Of a DNA stretch of 64,000 nucleotides, positions 25,742-33,159 are shown piece by piece (the first letter of the stretch is position 1; each line of letters starts with the position of its first letter). Below the pieces are notes generated by a model, which worked only from the letters and a program-made list of their open reading frames with translations, was not told the origin of the DNA and did no database searches. Both the position numbers and the translations under genes were made by a program. The stretch spans positions 6,696,001 through 6,760,000 of the forward strand of contig NZ_JACHMS010000001.1 in NCBI RefSeq assembly GCF_014205055.1, read 5' to 3'. Source of the stretch: Streptomyces luteogriseus (GTDB taxonomy: Bacteria > Actinomycetota > Actinomycetes > Streptomycetales > Streptomycetaceae).

Positions 25742-26515
25742 TCAGAGCCTACGGGTGGCCAGTGTCAGCCGGTCCCGGGCGTCGAAGAGGGCGTCCTTGA
25801 CCAGCTGTTCGTGCGCCGGGGTCAGCCGCGCCACCGGCACCGAGCAGCTGATCGCGTCCCGCGCCGGGGTGCGGTACGGGATCGCCACGCCGAAGCAGCG
25901 CAGCCCCAGCGTGTTCTCCTCGCGGTCCACCGCGAAGCCCTGGTCCCGCACCTGGCGCAGCTCCTCGATGAGCTTCTCCCGGTCGGTGATCGTGTGCTCG
26001 GTCAGCGCGGGCAGCGTCTCCGGGAGCATCTTGCGCACCTGCTCGTCCGAGTACGTGCTCAGCAGCGCCTTGCCGAGGGACGTGGAGTGCGCGGGCAGCC
26101 GGCGGCCGACCCGGGTGAAGGGGCGCAGGTAGTGCTGGGACTGGCGGGTGGCCAGGTAGACCACGTTCGTGCCGTCGAGGCGGGCGAGGTGGATCGTCTC
26201 GGTCGTGTCGTCCGAGAGCCGGTCCAGCGTCGGGCGGGCCGCCGCGACGACCTCGTCACCGTCGATGTACGACGTGCCGACCAGCAGGGCCCGCACTCCG
26301 ATGCCGTACCGCGTGCCCGTCGCGTCCGTCTCCACCCAGCCCAGCTCGACCAGGGTGCGCAGCAGCATGTAGAGGCTGGACTTGGGATATCCGACGGCCT
26401 CCTGGACCGCCGCGAGGGAGTGCATGCCGGGGCGTCCGGCGAAGTATTCGAGCAGTTCAACCGTTCGTACCGCGGACTTGACCTGCGCCCCGCCGCCCGT
26501 CTCGCCAGCCGACAT
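25742..26515 (-). CDS. IclR-family transcriptional regulator
   Basis: A 257-residue protein. The winged HTH covers about 10-70 (VKSAVRTVELLEYFAGRPGM, YPKSSLYMLLRTLVELGWVE). The effector domain contains LPAHSTSLGKALLSTYSDEQ and FAVDREENTLGLRCFGVAIP, which are IclR signatures. ATG at 26515 was chosen because it precedes the HTH and has AGGGG upstream; the open frame extends further but without family sequence. It is divergent from a 2,5-dioxovalerate-type dehydrogenase gene, so it is likely to control that gene and its own in response to a sugar acid. Confidence 0.93.
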   Translation of the reverse strand: MSAGETGGGAQVKSAVRTVELLEYFAGRPGMHSLAAVQEAVGYPKSSLYMLLRTLVELGWVETDATGTRYGIGVRALLVGTSYIDGDEVVAAARPTLDRLSDDTTETIHLARLDGTNVVYLATRQSQHYLRPFTRVGRRLPAHSTSLGKALLSTYSDEQVRKMLPETLPALTEHTITDREKLIEELRQVRDQGFAVDREENTLGLRCFGVAIPYRTPARDAISCSVPVARLTPAHEQLVKDALFDARDRLTLATRRL

Positions 26516-26578
26516 CGCCCTTGACCCCTTCGTTGGACGCGAAATAGTCTCCACAGCATATTCATCATCAGAGACAGC

Positions 26579-26594
26579 GTTCAGTATATCGAAC
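26579..26594. promoter_or_regulatory. Candidate IclR operator in the divergent promoter region
   Basis: GTTCAGTATATCGAAC is an inverted repeat (GTTC/GAAC around an AT-rich centre) between the regulator and dehydrogenase genes, 53 bp before the GTG chosen for the dehydrogenase. Its form fits the short AT-centred dyads bound by IclR proteins. The surrounding 26516-26647 is AT-rich for this genome. Confidence 0.5.
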
Positions 26595-26647
26595 GTCCCT
26601 GGTGGATGACCCAGTACTGCGGCAATACATGTGTGGAGGGACCCGCG

Positions 26648-28177
26648 GTGGCAGCAGCACCAGTCTGGAGTGTCGACCCCCGAACCGGGAAGCAGCGTGA
26701 ACAGGTTGCGGTGGAGGCCACAGCCCAGGAGGTGGATGCCGCCGTCCGCGCCGCGCACGAGGCGCGCGGCGCCCTCGCCGACCGCACGGTCCGCGCGGCC
26801 TTCCTGCGCACCGCCGCCGACGAGCTGCAGGCGGCCAAGGACGGACTCGTCGAGACCGCCGACGCCGAGACCGCGCTCGGCCCGGTCCGGCTGACCGGCG
26901 AGCTCGCCCGCACCTGCTACCAGCTGCGCGCCTTCGCGGACATCGTCGACGAGGGTGCCTTCCTCGACGTCGTCATCAACCACCCCGACGACACCGCGAC
27001 CCCGCCGATCCCGGACCTGCGCCGCTACAAGGTGGCGCTGGGCGTGGTCGCCGTCTACTCGGCGTCGAACTTCCCCTTCGCCTTCTCCGTCGCGGGCGGC
27101 GACACCGCGAGCGCCCTCGCGGCCGGCTGCCCCGTAGTCGTCAAGTCCCACCCGGACCACCCGGCGCTGTCCGAGTACGTCGCCAAGGTGCTGCGCCGCG
27201 CCGCCGCCCGGCACGACATTCCCGAGGGCGTCGTGGGTCTGGTCCACGGCTTCGAGGCGGGCATCGAGCTGATCAAGCACCCGCTGGTCGCGGCGGCCGG
27301 CTTCACCGGCTCCGTGCGCGGCGGGCGCGCCCTCTTCGACGCGGCGGCGGCCCGCCCGGTCCCGATCCCCTTCCACGGCGAGCTGGGCTCCCTGAACCCG
27401 GTCGTCGTCACCGAAGCCGCCGCGGCCGAGCGGGCCGAGGCGATCGGCGCCGGACTCGCCGGTTCGATGACGCTGGGCGTCGGCCAGTTCTGCGTGAAGC
27501 CGGGCCTCGTCCTCGCGCCGGCCGGTGCCGCGGGCGACGCCCTGCTGAAGTCCCTGACGGACGCCGTCAGCGACACCGACGCCGGGGTCCTGCTCGACCA
27601 CCGCATGCGCGACAACTTCGTGGCCGGCGTCGCCGAGCGGGCCGGGCTGCCCGACGTCGACTCCCCGGTCACGCCCGGCGCGGGCGGCGAGCACACCGTC
27701 AGCGCGGGCTTCCTCACCGTCCCGGCGAGCAGGCTGGCCGCCGAGGGCGAGCACGACCTGCTCCTGGAGGAGTGCTTCGGGCCGGTCACCGTGGTGGCCC
27801 GCTACGAGGACGAGACCGAGGTGAAGGCGGTGCTGTCGCGTCTGCCGGGGAACCTCACGGCGACGGTGCAGCTGTCCGAGGAGGAGGCGGCGGGCGAGGG
27901 CCGCGGAGCGGAGATCCTCGCGGAGCTGACGCCACTGGCGGGGCGCGTGCTGGTCAACGGCTGGCCGACGGGTGTCGCCGTCGCGGCGGCCCAGCACCAC
28001 GGGGGGCCGTACCCGGCCACGACGTCGACGTCCACGTCGGTGGGTGGTACGGCGATCGAGCGGTGGATGCGGCCCGTCGCGTATCAGAACGCGCCGTCTG
28101 CGTTGCTTCCCGCCGAGTTGAGGGACGAGAACCCGCTGGGGCTGCCGCGGCGGTTCAACGGGCGTCTGGAGCGGTAA
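26648..28177 (+). CDS. Aldehyde dehydrogenase, 2,5-dioxovalerate (alpha-ketoglutarate semialdehyde) type
   Basis: A 509-residue NADP+-type aldehyde dehydrogenase. SASNFPFAF and VVKSHPDHP replace the usual NAD-binding loops, as in ketoglutarate-semialdehyde dehydrogenases. The general-base Glu lies in HGELGSLNP (about 245) and the catalytic Cys in VGQFCVKPG (about 282). Such enzymes make 2-oxoglutarate at the end of oxidative galacturonate, glucarate or arabinose breakdown. GTG at 26648 was chosen over ATG at 26606 because GGAGG lies eight bases before it and the ATG lies 12 bp past the putative operator. The usual dehydratase partner (KdgD-like) is absent here. The pectinase locus nearby makes galacturonate catabolism plausible. 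Confidence 0.9.
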   Translation: MAAAPVWSVDPRTGKQREQVAVEATAQEVDAAVRAAHEARGALADRTVRAAFLRTAADELQAAKDGLVETADAETALGPVRLTGELARTCYQLRAFADIVDEGAFLDVVINHPDDTATPPIPDLRRYKVALGVVAVYSASNFPFAFSVAGGDTASALAAGCPVVVKSHPDHPALSEYVAKVLRRAAARHDIPEGVVGLVHGFEAGIELIKHPLVAAAGFTGSVRGGRALFDAAAARPVPIPFHGELGSLNPVVVTEAAAAERAEAIGAGLAGSMTLGVGQFCVKPGLVLAPAGAAGDALLKSLTDAVSDTDAGVLLDHRMRDNFVAGVAERAGLPDVDSPVTPGAGGEHTVSAGFLTVPASRLAAEGEHDLLLEECFGPVTVVARYEDETEVKAVLSRLPGNLTATVQLSEEEAAGEGRGAEILAELTPLAGRVLVNGWPTGVAVAAAQHHGGPYPATTSTSTSVGGTAIERWMRPVAYQNAPSALLPAELRDENPLGLPRRFNGRLER

Positions 28178-28225
28178 GCGCCGTAGGGGCGTGGTGAGTT
28201 GCCGGCTTGCGGTTGGCCGTGGCTT

Positions 28226-28260
28226 GTCGCGCAGTTCCCCGCGCCCCTGAGGGGCGGACC
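28226..28260. repeat. Dispersed Streptomyces intergenic repeat with hairpin
   Basis: CGCGCAGTTCCCCGCGCCCC, ending in a CGCCCC-TGA-GGGGCG hairpin at 28242-28256, is a sequence that I recall as very common between Streptomyces genes. Here it sits 64 bases after the dehydrogenase stop and may act as its terminator. The related element at 5787-5850 shares the CCCCGCGCCCC core. Confidence 0.55.
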
Positions 28261-28276
28261 TGAAAGACTTGGTCGA

Positions 28277-28885
28277 ATGGATCTCGAACTTCCCGAACTT
28301 CCCTTCGGTCTGCGCACATATGGCCCCGAAGCCCATTGGTCCTACGAGGACGGTGTGCTCACCGCCTGGGCCGGGGCGCGGCAGGACCGGTTCGTGCCGC
28401 CCACCGGGGAGGGGCTGGACCCCGCTTCCGACGCGCCCCGGCTGCTCGGGGCGCCCGAAGGGGACTTCCAGCTGATCGCCAAGGTCACCGTCGGGTTCGG
28501 TGCGGCCTTCGACGCCGGGGTGCTCTACGTCCACGTGGGGGAGCGGGCCTGGGCGAAGCTCTGCCTGGAGTACTCCCCTGACGTCCCCACCGTCTGCACG
28601 GTGGTCACCCGGGGGCACTCCGACGACGCCAACTCCTTCACCGTGGATGGCAGTTCCGTCTGGCTCCGGGTCAGCCGCACCGGCCGGGCCTTCGCCTTCC
28701 ACGCCTCGCGCGACGGCGAACGCTGGACCTTCGTCCGCCTGTTCACCCTCGGTGGCGAGAAGGAGACCGGCGCGGCCCTGGTCGGCTTCATGGCCCAGTC
28801 CCCGATGGGGGAGGGCTGTGTGGTGACGTACGACCATGTCGAGTTCAGGCCGAGCTGGCCGGACGATCTGCGCGACGGCAGTTGA
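28277..28885 (+). CDS. DUF1349 domain protein (concanavalin-like fold)
   Basis: A 202-residue cytoplasmic protein with the DUF1349 pattern: LPEAHWSYED-like start (GPEAHWSYEDGVLTAWAG), DFQLIAKVTVGFGAAFDAGV, AWAKLCLEYS, TVVTRGHSDDANSF and VWLRVSRTGRAFAFHAS, ending in VTYDHVEFRPS. This is a beta-sandwich that may bind carbohydrate; no activity is established. ATG at 28277 starts directly before the domain. The last codons and stop lie inside a 34-bp tandem duplication, so the C-terminal PDDLRDGS is encoded twice in a row, the second time after the stop. Confidence 0.85.
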   Translation: MDLELPELPFGLRTYGPEAHWSYEDGVLTAWAGARQDRFVPPTGEGLDPASDAPRLLGAPEGDFQLIAKVTVGFGAAFDAGVLYVHVGERAWAKLCLEYSPDVPTVCTVVTRGHSDDANSFTVDGSSVWLRVSRTGRAFAFHASRDGERWTFVRLFTLGGEKETGAALVGFMAQSPMGEGCVVTYDHVEFRPSWPDDLRDGS

Positions 28886-28924
28886 GGGCGGGCCGGACGA
28901 TCTGCGCGACGGCAACTGAGGGCG
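28857..28924. repeat. 34-bp tandem duplication across a stop codon
   Basis: 28857-28890 and 28891-28924 differ at only two of 34 positions. The unit covers the last eight codons of the DUF1349 gene, its TGA and seven further bases, so the second copy is a downstream duplicate of the gene's end. Confidence 0.9.
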
Positions 28925-28965
28925 AGCCGGGAACCGCGTACCGGCCCGGTCACGTCCTCCGTTCC

Positions 28966-29460
28966 ATGATCGGTGACAGAGTGCTTCCCGGCCGTGTGAT
29001 CCGTACCGTCCTGCCCTCCGAGGTGGCGGACGTCGTCGCGCTGCACGCGCGGGCCCGGGCGACGTACTACCCGGGTGGGGTGCCGCAGGACGGCACCGAC
29101 TGGAGCGCCTCCTGGCGCGGCGCCCTCACGCGGCCGGACGGCCGCGTGCTGGGCGTCGTCGAGGGGGGACACATCATCGGCCTGGCCTCCTTCCGCACCC
29201 CGGAGGGCGCCCCGGCGGACACGGTGAAGCTGTTCCAGTTCCACGTCGACCCCGACCACTGGCGAGCCGGCGTCGGCACCGCCCTGCACGCGGCCTGTGT
29301 GGAGGAGTGGCGGGCCGACGGCAGGCGTACGGCCGTCCTCGACGTGCACGTCGGCAACCAGCGGGCGCAGGGGTTCTACCGGCGGCAGGGCTGGTCCCCG
29401 GAACCGCCCGGGCCCGGCGACCACCACCTGCGGATGCGGTTCGCCGTCCCCGGGGAATGA
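28966..29460 (+). CDS. GNAT-family N-acetyltransferase
   Basis: A 164-residue protein with the GNAT core: IRTVLPSEVADVVALHARAR, LFQFHVDPDHWRAGVGTALH (acetyl-CoA loop, here RAGVGTAL) and LDVHVGNQRAQGFYRRQGW. Substrate unknown. ATG at 28966 is the first start that keeps the family N-terminus; the open frame begins earlier, inside the tandem duplication. It is followed by the DsbA-like gene on the same strand. Confidence 0.87.
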   Translation: MIGDRVLPGRVIRTVLPSEVADVVALHARARATYYPGGVPQDGTDWSASWRGALTRPDGRVLGVVEGGHIIGLASFRTPEGAPADTVKLFQFHVDPDHWRAGVGTALHAACVEEWRADGRRTAVLDVHVGNQRAQGFYRRQGWSPEPPGPGDHHLRMRFAVPGE

Positions 29461-29534
29461 ACCCCGCTGCTTGAACGTTCATCCACTTGGCGGAGGGAGT
29501 CTCCGTACCCGTACGACCTGGAGAGAGCCGAGAC

Positions 29535-30251
29535 ATGCGCGTCGAGATCTGGAGCGACATCGCCTGCCCCTGGTGCTACGTGGGCAAGGCCCGCTTCGAG
29601 AAGGCGCTGCGGGACTTCCCGTACCGCGACGAGGTCGAGGTCGTGCACCGCTCCTTCGAGCTGGACCCCGGCCGCGCCAAGGACGACATCCAGCCCGTGA
29701 TCACGATGCTCACCAAGAAGTACGGGATGAGCGCCGCGCAGGCCGAGGCGGGGGAGGACAACCTCGGCGCCCAGGCCGCGGCGGAAGGCCTCGACTACCG
29801 CACCCGGGGCCGCGACCACGGCAGCACCTTCGACATGCACCGCCTGCTGCACCTCGCCAAGGAGCAGGGCCGCCAGGAGCAGCTGCTCGACCTGCTCTAC
29901 CGGGCCAACTTCGCCGAGGAGCGGTCGGTCTTCGACGACGACGAGCGGCTGGTGGAGCTCGCCGCGGCCGCCGGTCTCGACACGGACGCCGTGCGCGCGG
30001 TGCTGGCCGACCCGGAGGCGTACGCCGACGAGGTCCGCGCCGACGAGCGCGAGGCCGCACAGCTCGGGGCGAACGGCGTGCCCTTCTTCGTCCTCGACCG
30101 GAAGTACGGCGTCTCCGGTGCCCAGCCCGCCGAGGTCTTCGCCCGGGCCCTCACCCAGGCGTACGGAGAGCCCTCGCCCCTGAAGATCGTCGACGGCGGC
30201 GACGGCGCGGACGCCTACGGCCCGGACGGCTGCGCCGTGCCCCAGCACTGA
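29535..30251 (+). CDS. DsbA-family oxidoreductase (FrnE-like)
   Basis: A 238-residue cytoplasmic thioredoxin-fold protein. The redox motif CPWC (Cys11, Cys14) follows EIWSDIA at the N-terminus, and VPFFVLDRKYGVSGAQP is the cis-Pro region and helix typical of FrnE/2-hydroxychromene-2-carboxylate isomerase-like proteins. Members act in thiol redox or polyketide-related steps; the role here is unknown. ATG at 29535 has GGAGAGA at an eight-base spacing. A hairpin terminator follows. Confidence 0.9.
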   Translation: MRVEIWSDIACPWCYVGKARFEKALRDFPYRDEVEVVHRSFELDPGRAKDDIQPVITMLTKKYGMSAAQAEAGEDNLGAQAAAEGLDYRTRGRDHGSTFDMHRLLHLAKEQGRQEQLLDLLYRANFAEERSVFDDDERLVELAAAAGLDTDAVRAVLADPEAYADEVRADEREAAQLGANGVPFFVLDRKYGVSGAQPAEVFARALTQAYGEPSPLKIVDGGDGADAYGPDGCAVPQH

Positions 30252-30263
30252 AACGCCCAGGTC

Positions 30264-30285
30264 GGAGCGCACCCATAAGCGCTCC
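30264..30285 (+). terminator. Terminator after the DsbA-like gene
   Basis: A perfect 7-bp stem (GGAGCGC/GCGCTCC) with an eight-base loop, followed by TT, 13 bases after the stop. Confidence 0.6.
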
Positions 30286-30347
30286 TTAGCGGCATCACGC
30301 AGAAATCGGCAATGGACGGGGAGATCCCGGGGACGCAGAGTGGTCCC

Positions 30348-31400
30348 ATGGAGACCTTCGAGAACCTCGTCCGTGCCGAGTTCACCCCGAAGCACACCTA
30401 CCTCAACACCGCGAGCAACGGGCTCCTGCCCGCCCGGACCGTCGACGCCGTGCAGGCGGCGGTGCGGATGCGGGCCGAGGGCACGCCCCTGGGTCCCCTG
30501 TACGAGGACGTGGAGGCCGCCCGCGCGTCCTTCGCCCGGCTGGCCGGCGTTCCGGCCGAGCGCGTCGCGACCGGGGCCTCGGTCGCCGAGTACGGCGGGC
30601 TGATCGCCGCCTCGCTGCCCGCCGGTGCCGAAGTCCTCACGGCGGAGGGCGACTTCTCCTCGCTGGTGAACCCGTTCCACGCGCGCGGCGACCTCAAGGT
30701 GCGCGCCGTGCCCCTGGAACGGCTCGCCGAGTCCGTCCGACCCGGCACGGCGCTGGTCGCGGTCAGCGCCGCCCAGTCCGCCGACGGCCGCCTCGCCGAT
30801 CTGCCGGCCGTGCGTGCGGCGGCCCGGGCGCACGGCGCCCGTACCTACGTCGACGCCTCGCAGTCGGCCGGCTGGCTGCCGATGGAGGCGGACGCGGACG
30901 ACTTCCTCGCCGCCGTCGGGTTCAAGTGGCTGCTGGGCCCGCACGGGGCCTCGTTCTTCGTCGCCCCGCGGGACTTCGGCGGGCTCACGCCGCTGCTCGC
31001 GGGCTGGGTCGCCGGGGAACGCCCCTGGGACAGCTGCTACGGCCCCGTCGAGGAACTCGCCCACTCCGCACGGCGGTTCGACGTCAGCCCGGCCCTCTTC
31101 ACCTACGCCGGGCTGCGCGCCTCACTGGAGCTGCTGGAAGAGATCGGCGTGGACGTCGTGCACGCCCACGACGTCGGCCTCGCGGACCGCTTCCGTGCCG
31201 GGCTCGCCGGACTGGGACACGAGGCGGTGCCCGCGCCGGGCTCGGCGATCGTGTCGGTGCCGGGGCTCGGCCACCGCCAGGGCGAGCTGAGCCGGGCGGG
31301 CATCGAGGTCTCCGACCGGGCCGGAAACCTGCGGGCCGCGTTCCACCTCTACAACACGACCGCGGACGTGGACCGGCTGCTGGAGGTCCTCGCGGCATGA
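30348..31400 (+). CDS. Class V aminotransferase-fold PLP enzyme
   Basis: A 350-residue PLP enzyme of the cysteine desulfurase/isopenicillin-N epimerase group. It has YLNTASNGLLPARTV at the start, YVDASQSAGWLPM (Asp/Gln cofactor contacts) and VGFKWLLGPHGASFF, where the Lys at about 192 is the Schiff-base residue. The reaction is unknown, since the group includes epimerases, desulfurases and hydrolases. ATG at 30348 starts at the usual N-terminus; an ATG at 30312 would add 12 residues. A strong terminator follows at once. Confidence 0.85.
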   Translation: METFENLVRAEFTPKHTYLNTASNGLLPARTVDAVQAAVRMRAEGTPLGPLYEDVEAARASFARLAGVPAERVATGASVAEYGGLIAASLPAGAEVLTAEGDFSSLVNPFHARGDLKVRAVPLERLAESVRPGTALVAVSAAQSADGRLADLPAVRAAARAHGARTYVDASQSAGWLPMEADADDFLAAVGFKWLLGPHGASFFVAPRDFGGLTPLLAGWVAGERPWDSCYGPVEELAHSARRFDVSPALFTYAGLRASLELLEEIGVDVVHAHDVGLADRFRAGLAGLGHEAVPAPGSAIVSVPGLGHRQGELSRAGIEVSDRAGNLRAAFHLYNTTADVDRLLEVLAA

Positions 31401-31405
31401 CAAAA

Positions 31406-31447
31406 CCGGGTGGGGCCTCCCGTCCCACACGAGGAGGCCCCACCCGG
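31406..31447 (+). terminator. Terminator of the aminotransferase gene
   Basis: A perfect 15-bp stem (CCGGGTGGGGCCTCC and its complement) with a 12-base loop, starting five bases after the stop. It separates this gene from the repeats at the end of the ect operon. Confidence 0.85.
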
Positions 31448-31500
31448 CAGCTCTGTCACACGGCCGTCTCACCGCTGACCGGCGGTCATCGCACGGGCGT

Positions 31501-31838
31501 GAAGTCCCGCGCGCCAATGCTGTGCCGTCCGGGGAGCAACCCCCGGACCCCCGGCCGAAGAGCGGTCACCGGACCGGCGTGAAGTCCCGCGCGCCAATGC
31601 TGTGCCGTCCGGGGAGCAACCCCCGGACCCCCGGCCGAAGAGCGGTCACCGGACCGGCGTGAAGTCCCGCGCGCCAATGCTGTGCCGTCCGGGGAGCAAC
31701 CCCCGGACCCCCGGCCGAAGAGCGGTCACCGGACCGGCGTGAAGTCCCGCGCGCCAATGCTGTGCCGTCCGGGGAGCAACCCCCGGACCCCCGGCCGAAG
31801 AGCGGTCACCGGACCGGCGTGAAGTCCCGCGCGCCAAT
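31501..31838. repeat. 80-bp tandem repeat (four full copies) copying the ectD 3' end
   Basis: Four units of 80 bp begin at 31501, 31581, 31661 and 31741 and look identical. A fifth partial unit at 31821-31838 is the coding end of ectD. A diverged partial unit lies at 31484-31500. On the minus strand each unit contains the last ectD codons (IGARDFTPVR and stop) and 45 bp of trailer with an 8-bp-stem hairpin (31527-31548, 31607-31628, 31687-31708, 31767-31788). The ect transcript would therefore pass four identical terminator-like hairpins. The whole 31401-31805 gap is this array plus the preceding terminator. Confidence 0.95.
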
Positions 31839-32714
31839 GAACTCCGGCCGCCGCACCGGCGCCGCGAAGGGTTCGACCGCCGTGTTCTCCACACTGTTGA
31901 ACACGATGAACACGTTGCTGCGCGGGAACGGCGTGATGTTGTCGCCGGAACCGTGCATGGCGTTGCAGTCGAACCAGGTCGCCGACCCGGCCTTGCCCGT
32001 GAACAGCTTGATGCCGTGCTGCGTGGCCAGCTGGGTCAGCGCCTCGTCCGAGGGCGTGCCCGCGTCCTGCATCTGCAGCGACTTCTTGTAGTTGTCCTTC
32101 GGCGTCTCACCGGCGCACCCGAGGAACGTCTTGTGCGACCCCGGCATGATCATGAGTCCGCCGTTGGTGTCGTAGTTCTCGGTCAGCGCGATCGAGACCG
32201 ACACCGTGCGCATCCGCGGCAGACCGTCCTCGGCGTGCCACGTCTCGAAGTCCGAGTGCCAGTAGAAACCACTGGCGCCGAACCCCGGCTTGACGTTGAT
32301 CCGCGACTGATGGACGTACACGTCCGAGCCGAGGATCTGCCGCGCCCGTCCGACGACCCGTTCGTCGCGGACCAGCCGGGCGAACACCTCGCTGATCTTG
32401 TGCACCTCGAAGACCGTGCGGATCTCCTCGGACTTCGGCTCGACGATCGACCGCTCGTCGGCCCGCATGTCCGGGTCGTGCACCAGCCGGTTCAGCTCGT
32501 TGCGGTAGACCGCGACCTCGTCCTCGGTGATGAGCTCGTCGATGGCCAGGAAGCCGTCGCGCTCGAAGGACAGCAGGTCGGCCGGGGCGACCGGCCCCGG
32601 GGCGTCGGGTGCGCCCCAGACGACCGGGTCCTGGCGCGGGGTCAGCGCCTCGACGGCACCGCGACTGGGATAGAGGTCGGGGATACCGGTGGTGGTGTCG
32701 GTGGTGGCGGTCAT
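31806..32714 (-). CDS. ectD: Ectoine hydroxylase
   Basis: A 302-residue non-haem Fe(II)/2-oxoglutarate dioxygenase that turns ectoine into 5-hydroxyectoine. The EctD signature FYWHSDFETWHAEDGLPRMR supplies the His and Asp iron ligands. PGSHKTFLGCAGETPKDNYK and the distal His in CNAMHGSGDN complete the site. It is the last gene of ectABCD, 7 bp after ectC, with GAGGAGG upstream of its ATG. Its final codons form the first part of the 80-bp tandem array downstream. Confidence 0.97.
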   Translation of the reverse strand: MTATTDTTTGIPDLYPSRGAVEALTPRQDPVVWGAPDAPGPVAPADLLSFERDGFLAIDELITEDEVAVYRNELNRLVHDPDMRADERSIVEPKSEEIRTVFEVHKISEVFARLVRDERVVGRARQILGSDVYVHQSRINVKPGFGASGFYWHSDFETWHAEDGLPRMRTVSVSIALTENYDTNGGLMIMPGSHKTFLGCAGETPKDNYKKSLQMQDAGTPSDEALTQLATQHGIKLFTGKAGSATWFDCNAMHGSGDNITPFPRSNVFIVFNSVENTAVEPFAAPVRRPEFIGARDFTPVR

Positions 32715-32721
32715 GGAAACG

Positions 32722-33120
32722 TCACACCTCCTCGGTGAGCAGCGGGTAGACGCCGTTCTCGTCGTGGTCCTCCCGTCCGGTCACGGGCGGGTTGAACACG
32801 CAGAGGCAGCGGAAGTCCTGCTTGACCCGCAGCGTGTGCCTCTCGTGCCCGTCCAGGAGGTACATGGTGCCGGGCGTGATCGTGTGGGTCAGCCCGGTCT
32901 CGTGGTCGGTCAGCTCGGCCTCGCCCTCCACACAGACGACGGCCTCGATGTGGTTCGCGTACCACATCGACGTCTCCGTACCCGCGTAGAGGACCGTCTC
33001 GTGCAGGGAGAAACCGACTTTCTCCTTGGCGAGGACGATGCGCTTGCTCTCCCACGTACCGGACGCCGCCTTCACGTGCCGGTCGGTACCTTCGATCTCC
33101 TTGAACGAACGGACAATCAC
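32722..33120 (-). CDS. ectC: L-ectoine synthase
   Basis: A 132-residue cupin enzyme that cyclises N-gamma-acetyl-diaminobutyrate to ectoine. It has MIVRSFKEIEGTDRHVKAAS at the start, WYANHIEAVVCVEGEAEL (metal-binding cupin motif) and YLLDGHERHTLRVKQDFRCL. A GTG start at 33120 follows AGGAGG at a spacing that is slightly long. It lies 39 bp downstream of ectB in the same operon. Confidence 0.97.
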   Translation of the reverse strand: MIVRSFKEIEGTDRHVKAASGTWESKRIVLAKEKVGFSLHETVLYAGTETSMWYANHIEAVVCVEGEAELTDHETGLTHTITPGTMYLLDGHERHTLRVKQDFRCLCVFNPPVTGREDHDENGVYPLLTEEV

Positions 33121-33159
33121 GGTGCTGCGATGCCTCCTAGATGAGTGATGCTCGGTTGG

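Noticed and set aside
26606..26647. ATG at 26606 as start of the aldehyde dehydrogenase
   Set aside because: The added MTQYCGNTCVEGP is not family-like and lacks a ribosome site, while the GTG at 26648 has GGAGG at a good distance.
31501..31838. Possible CRISPR array
   Set aside because: The 80-bp units are contiguous and identical with no unique spacers, and each contains the ectD coding end. It is a tandem duplication, not CRISPR.
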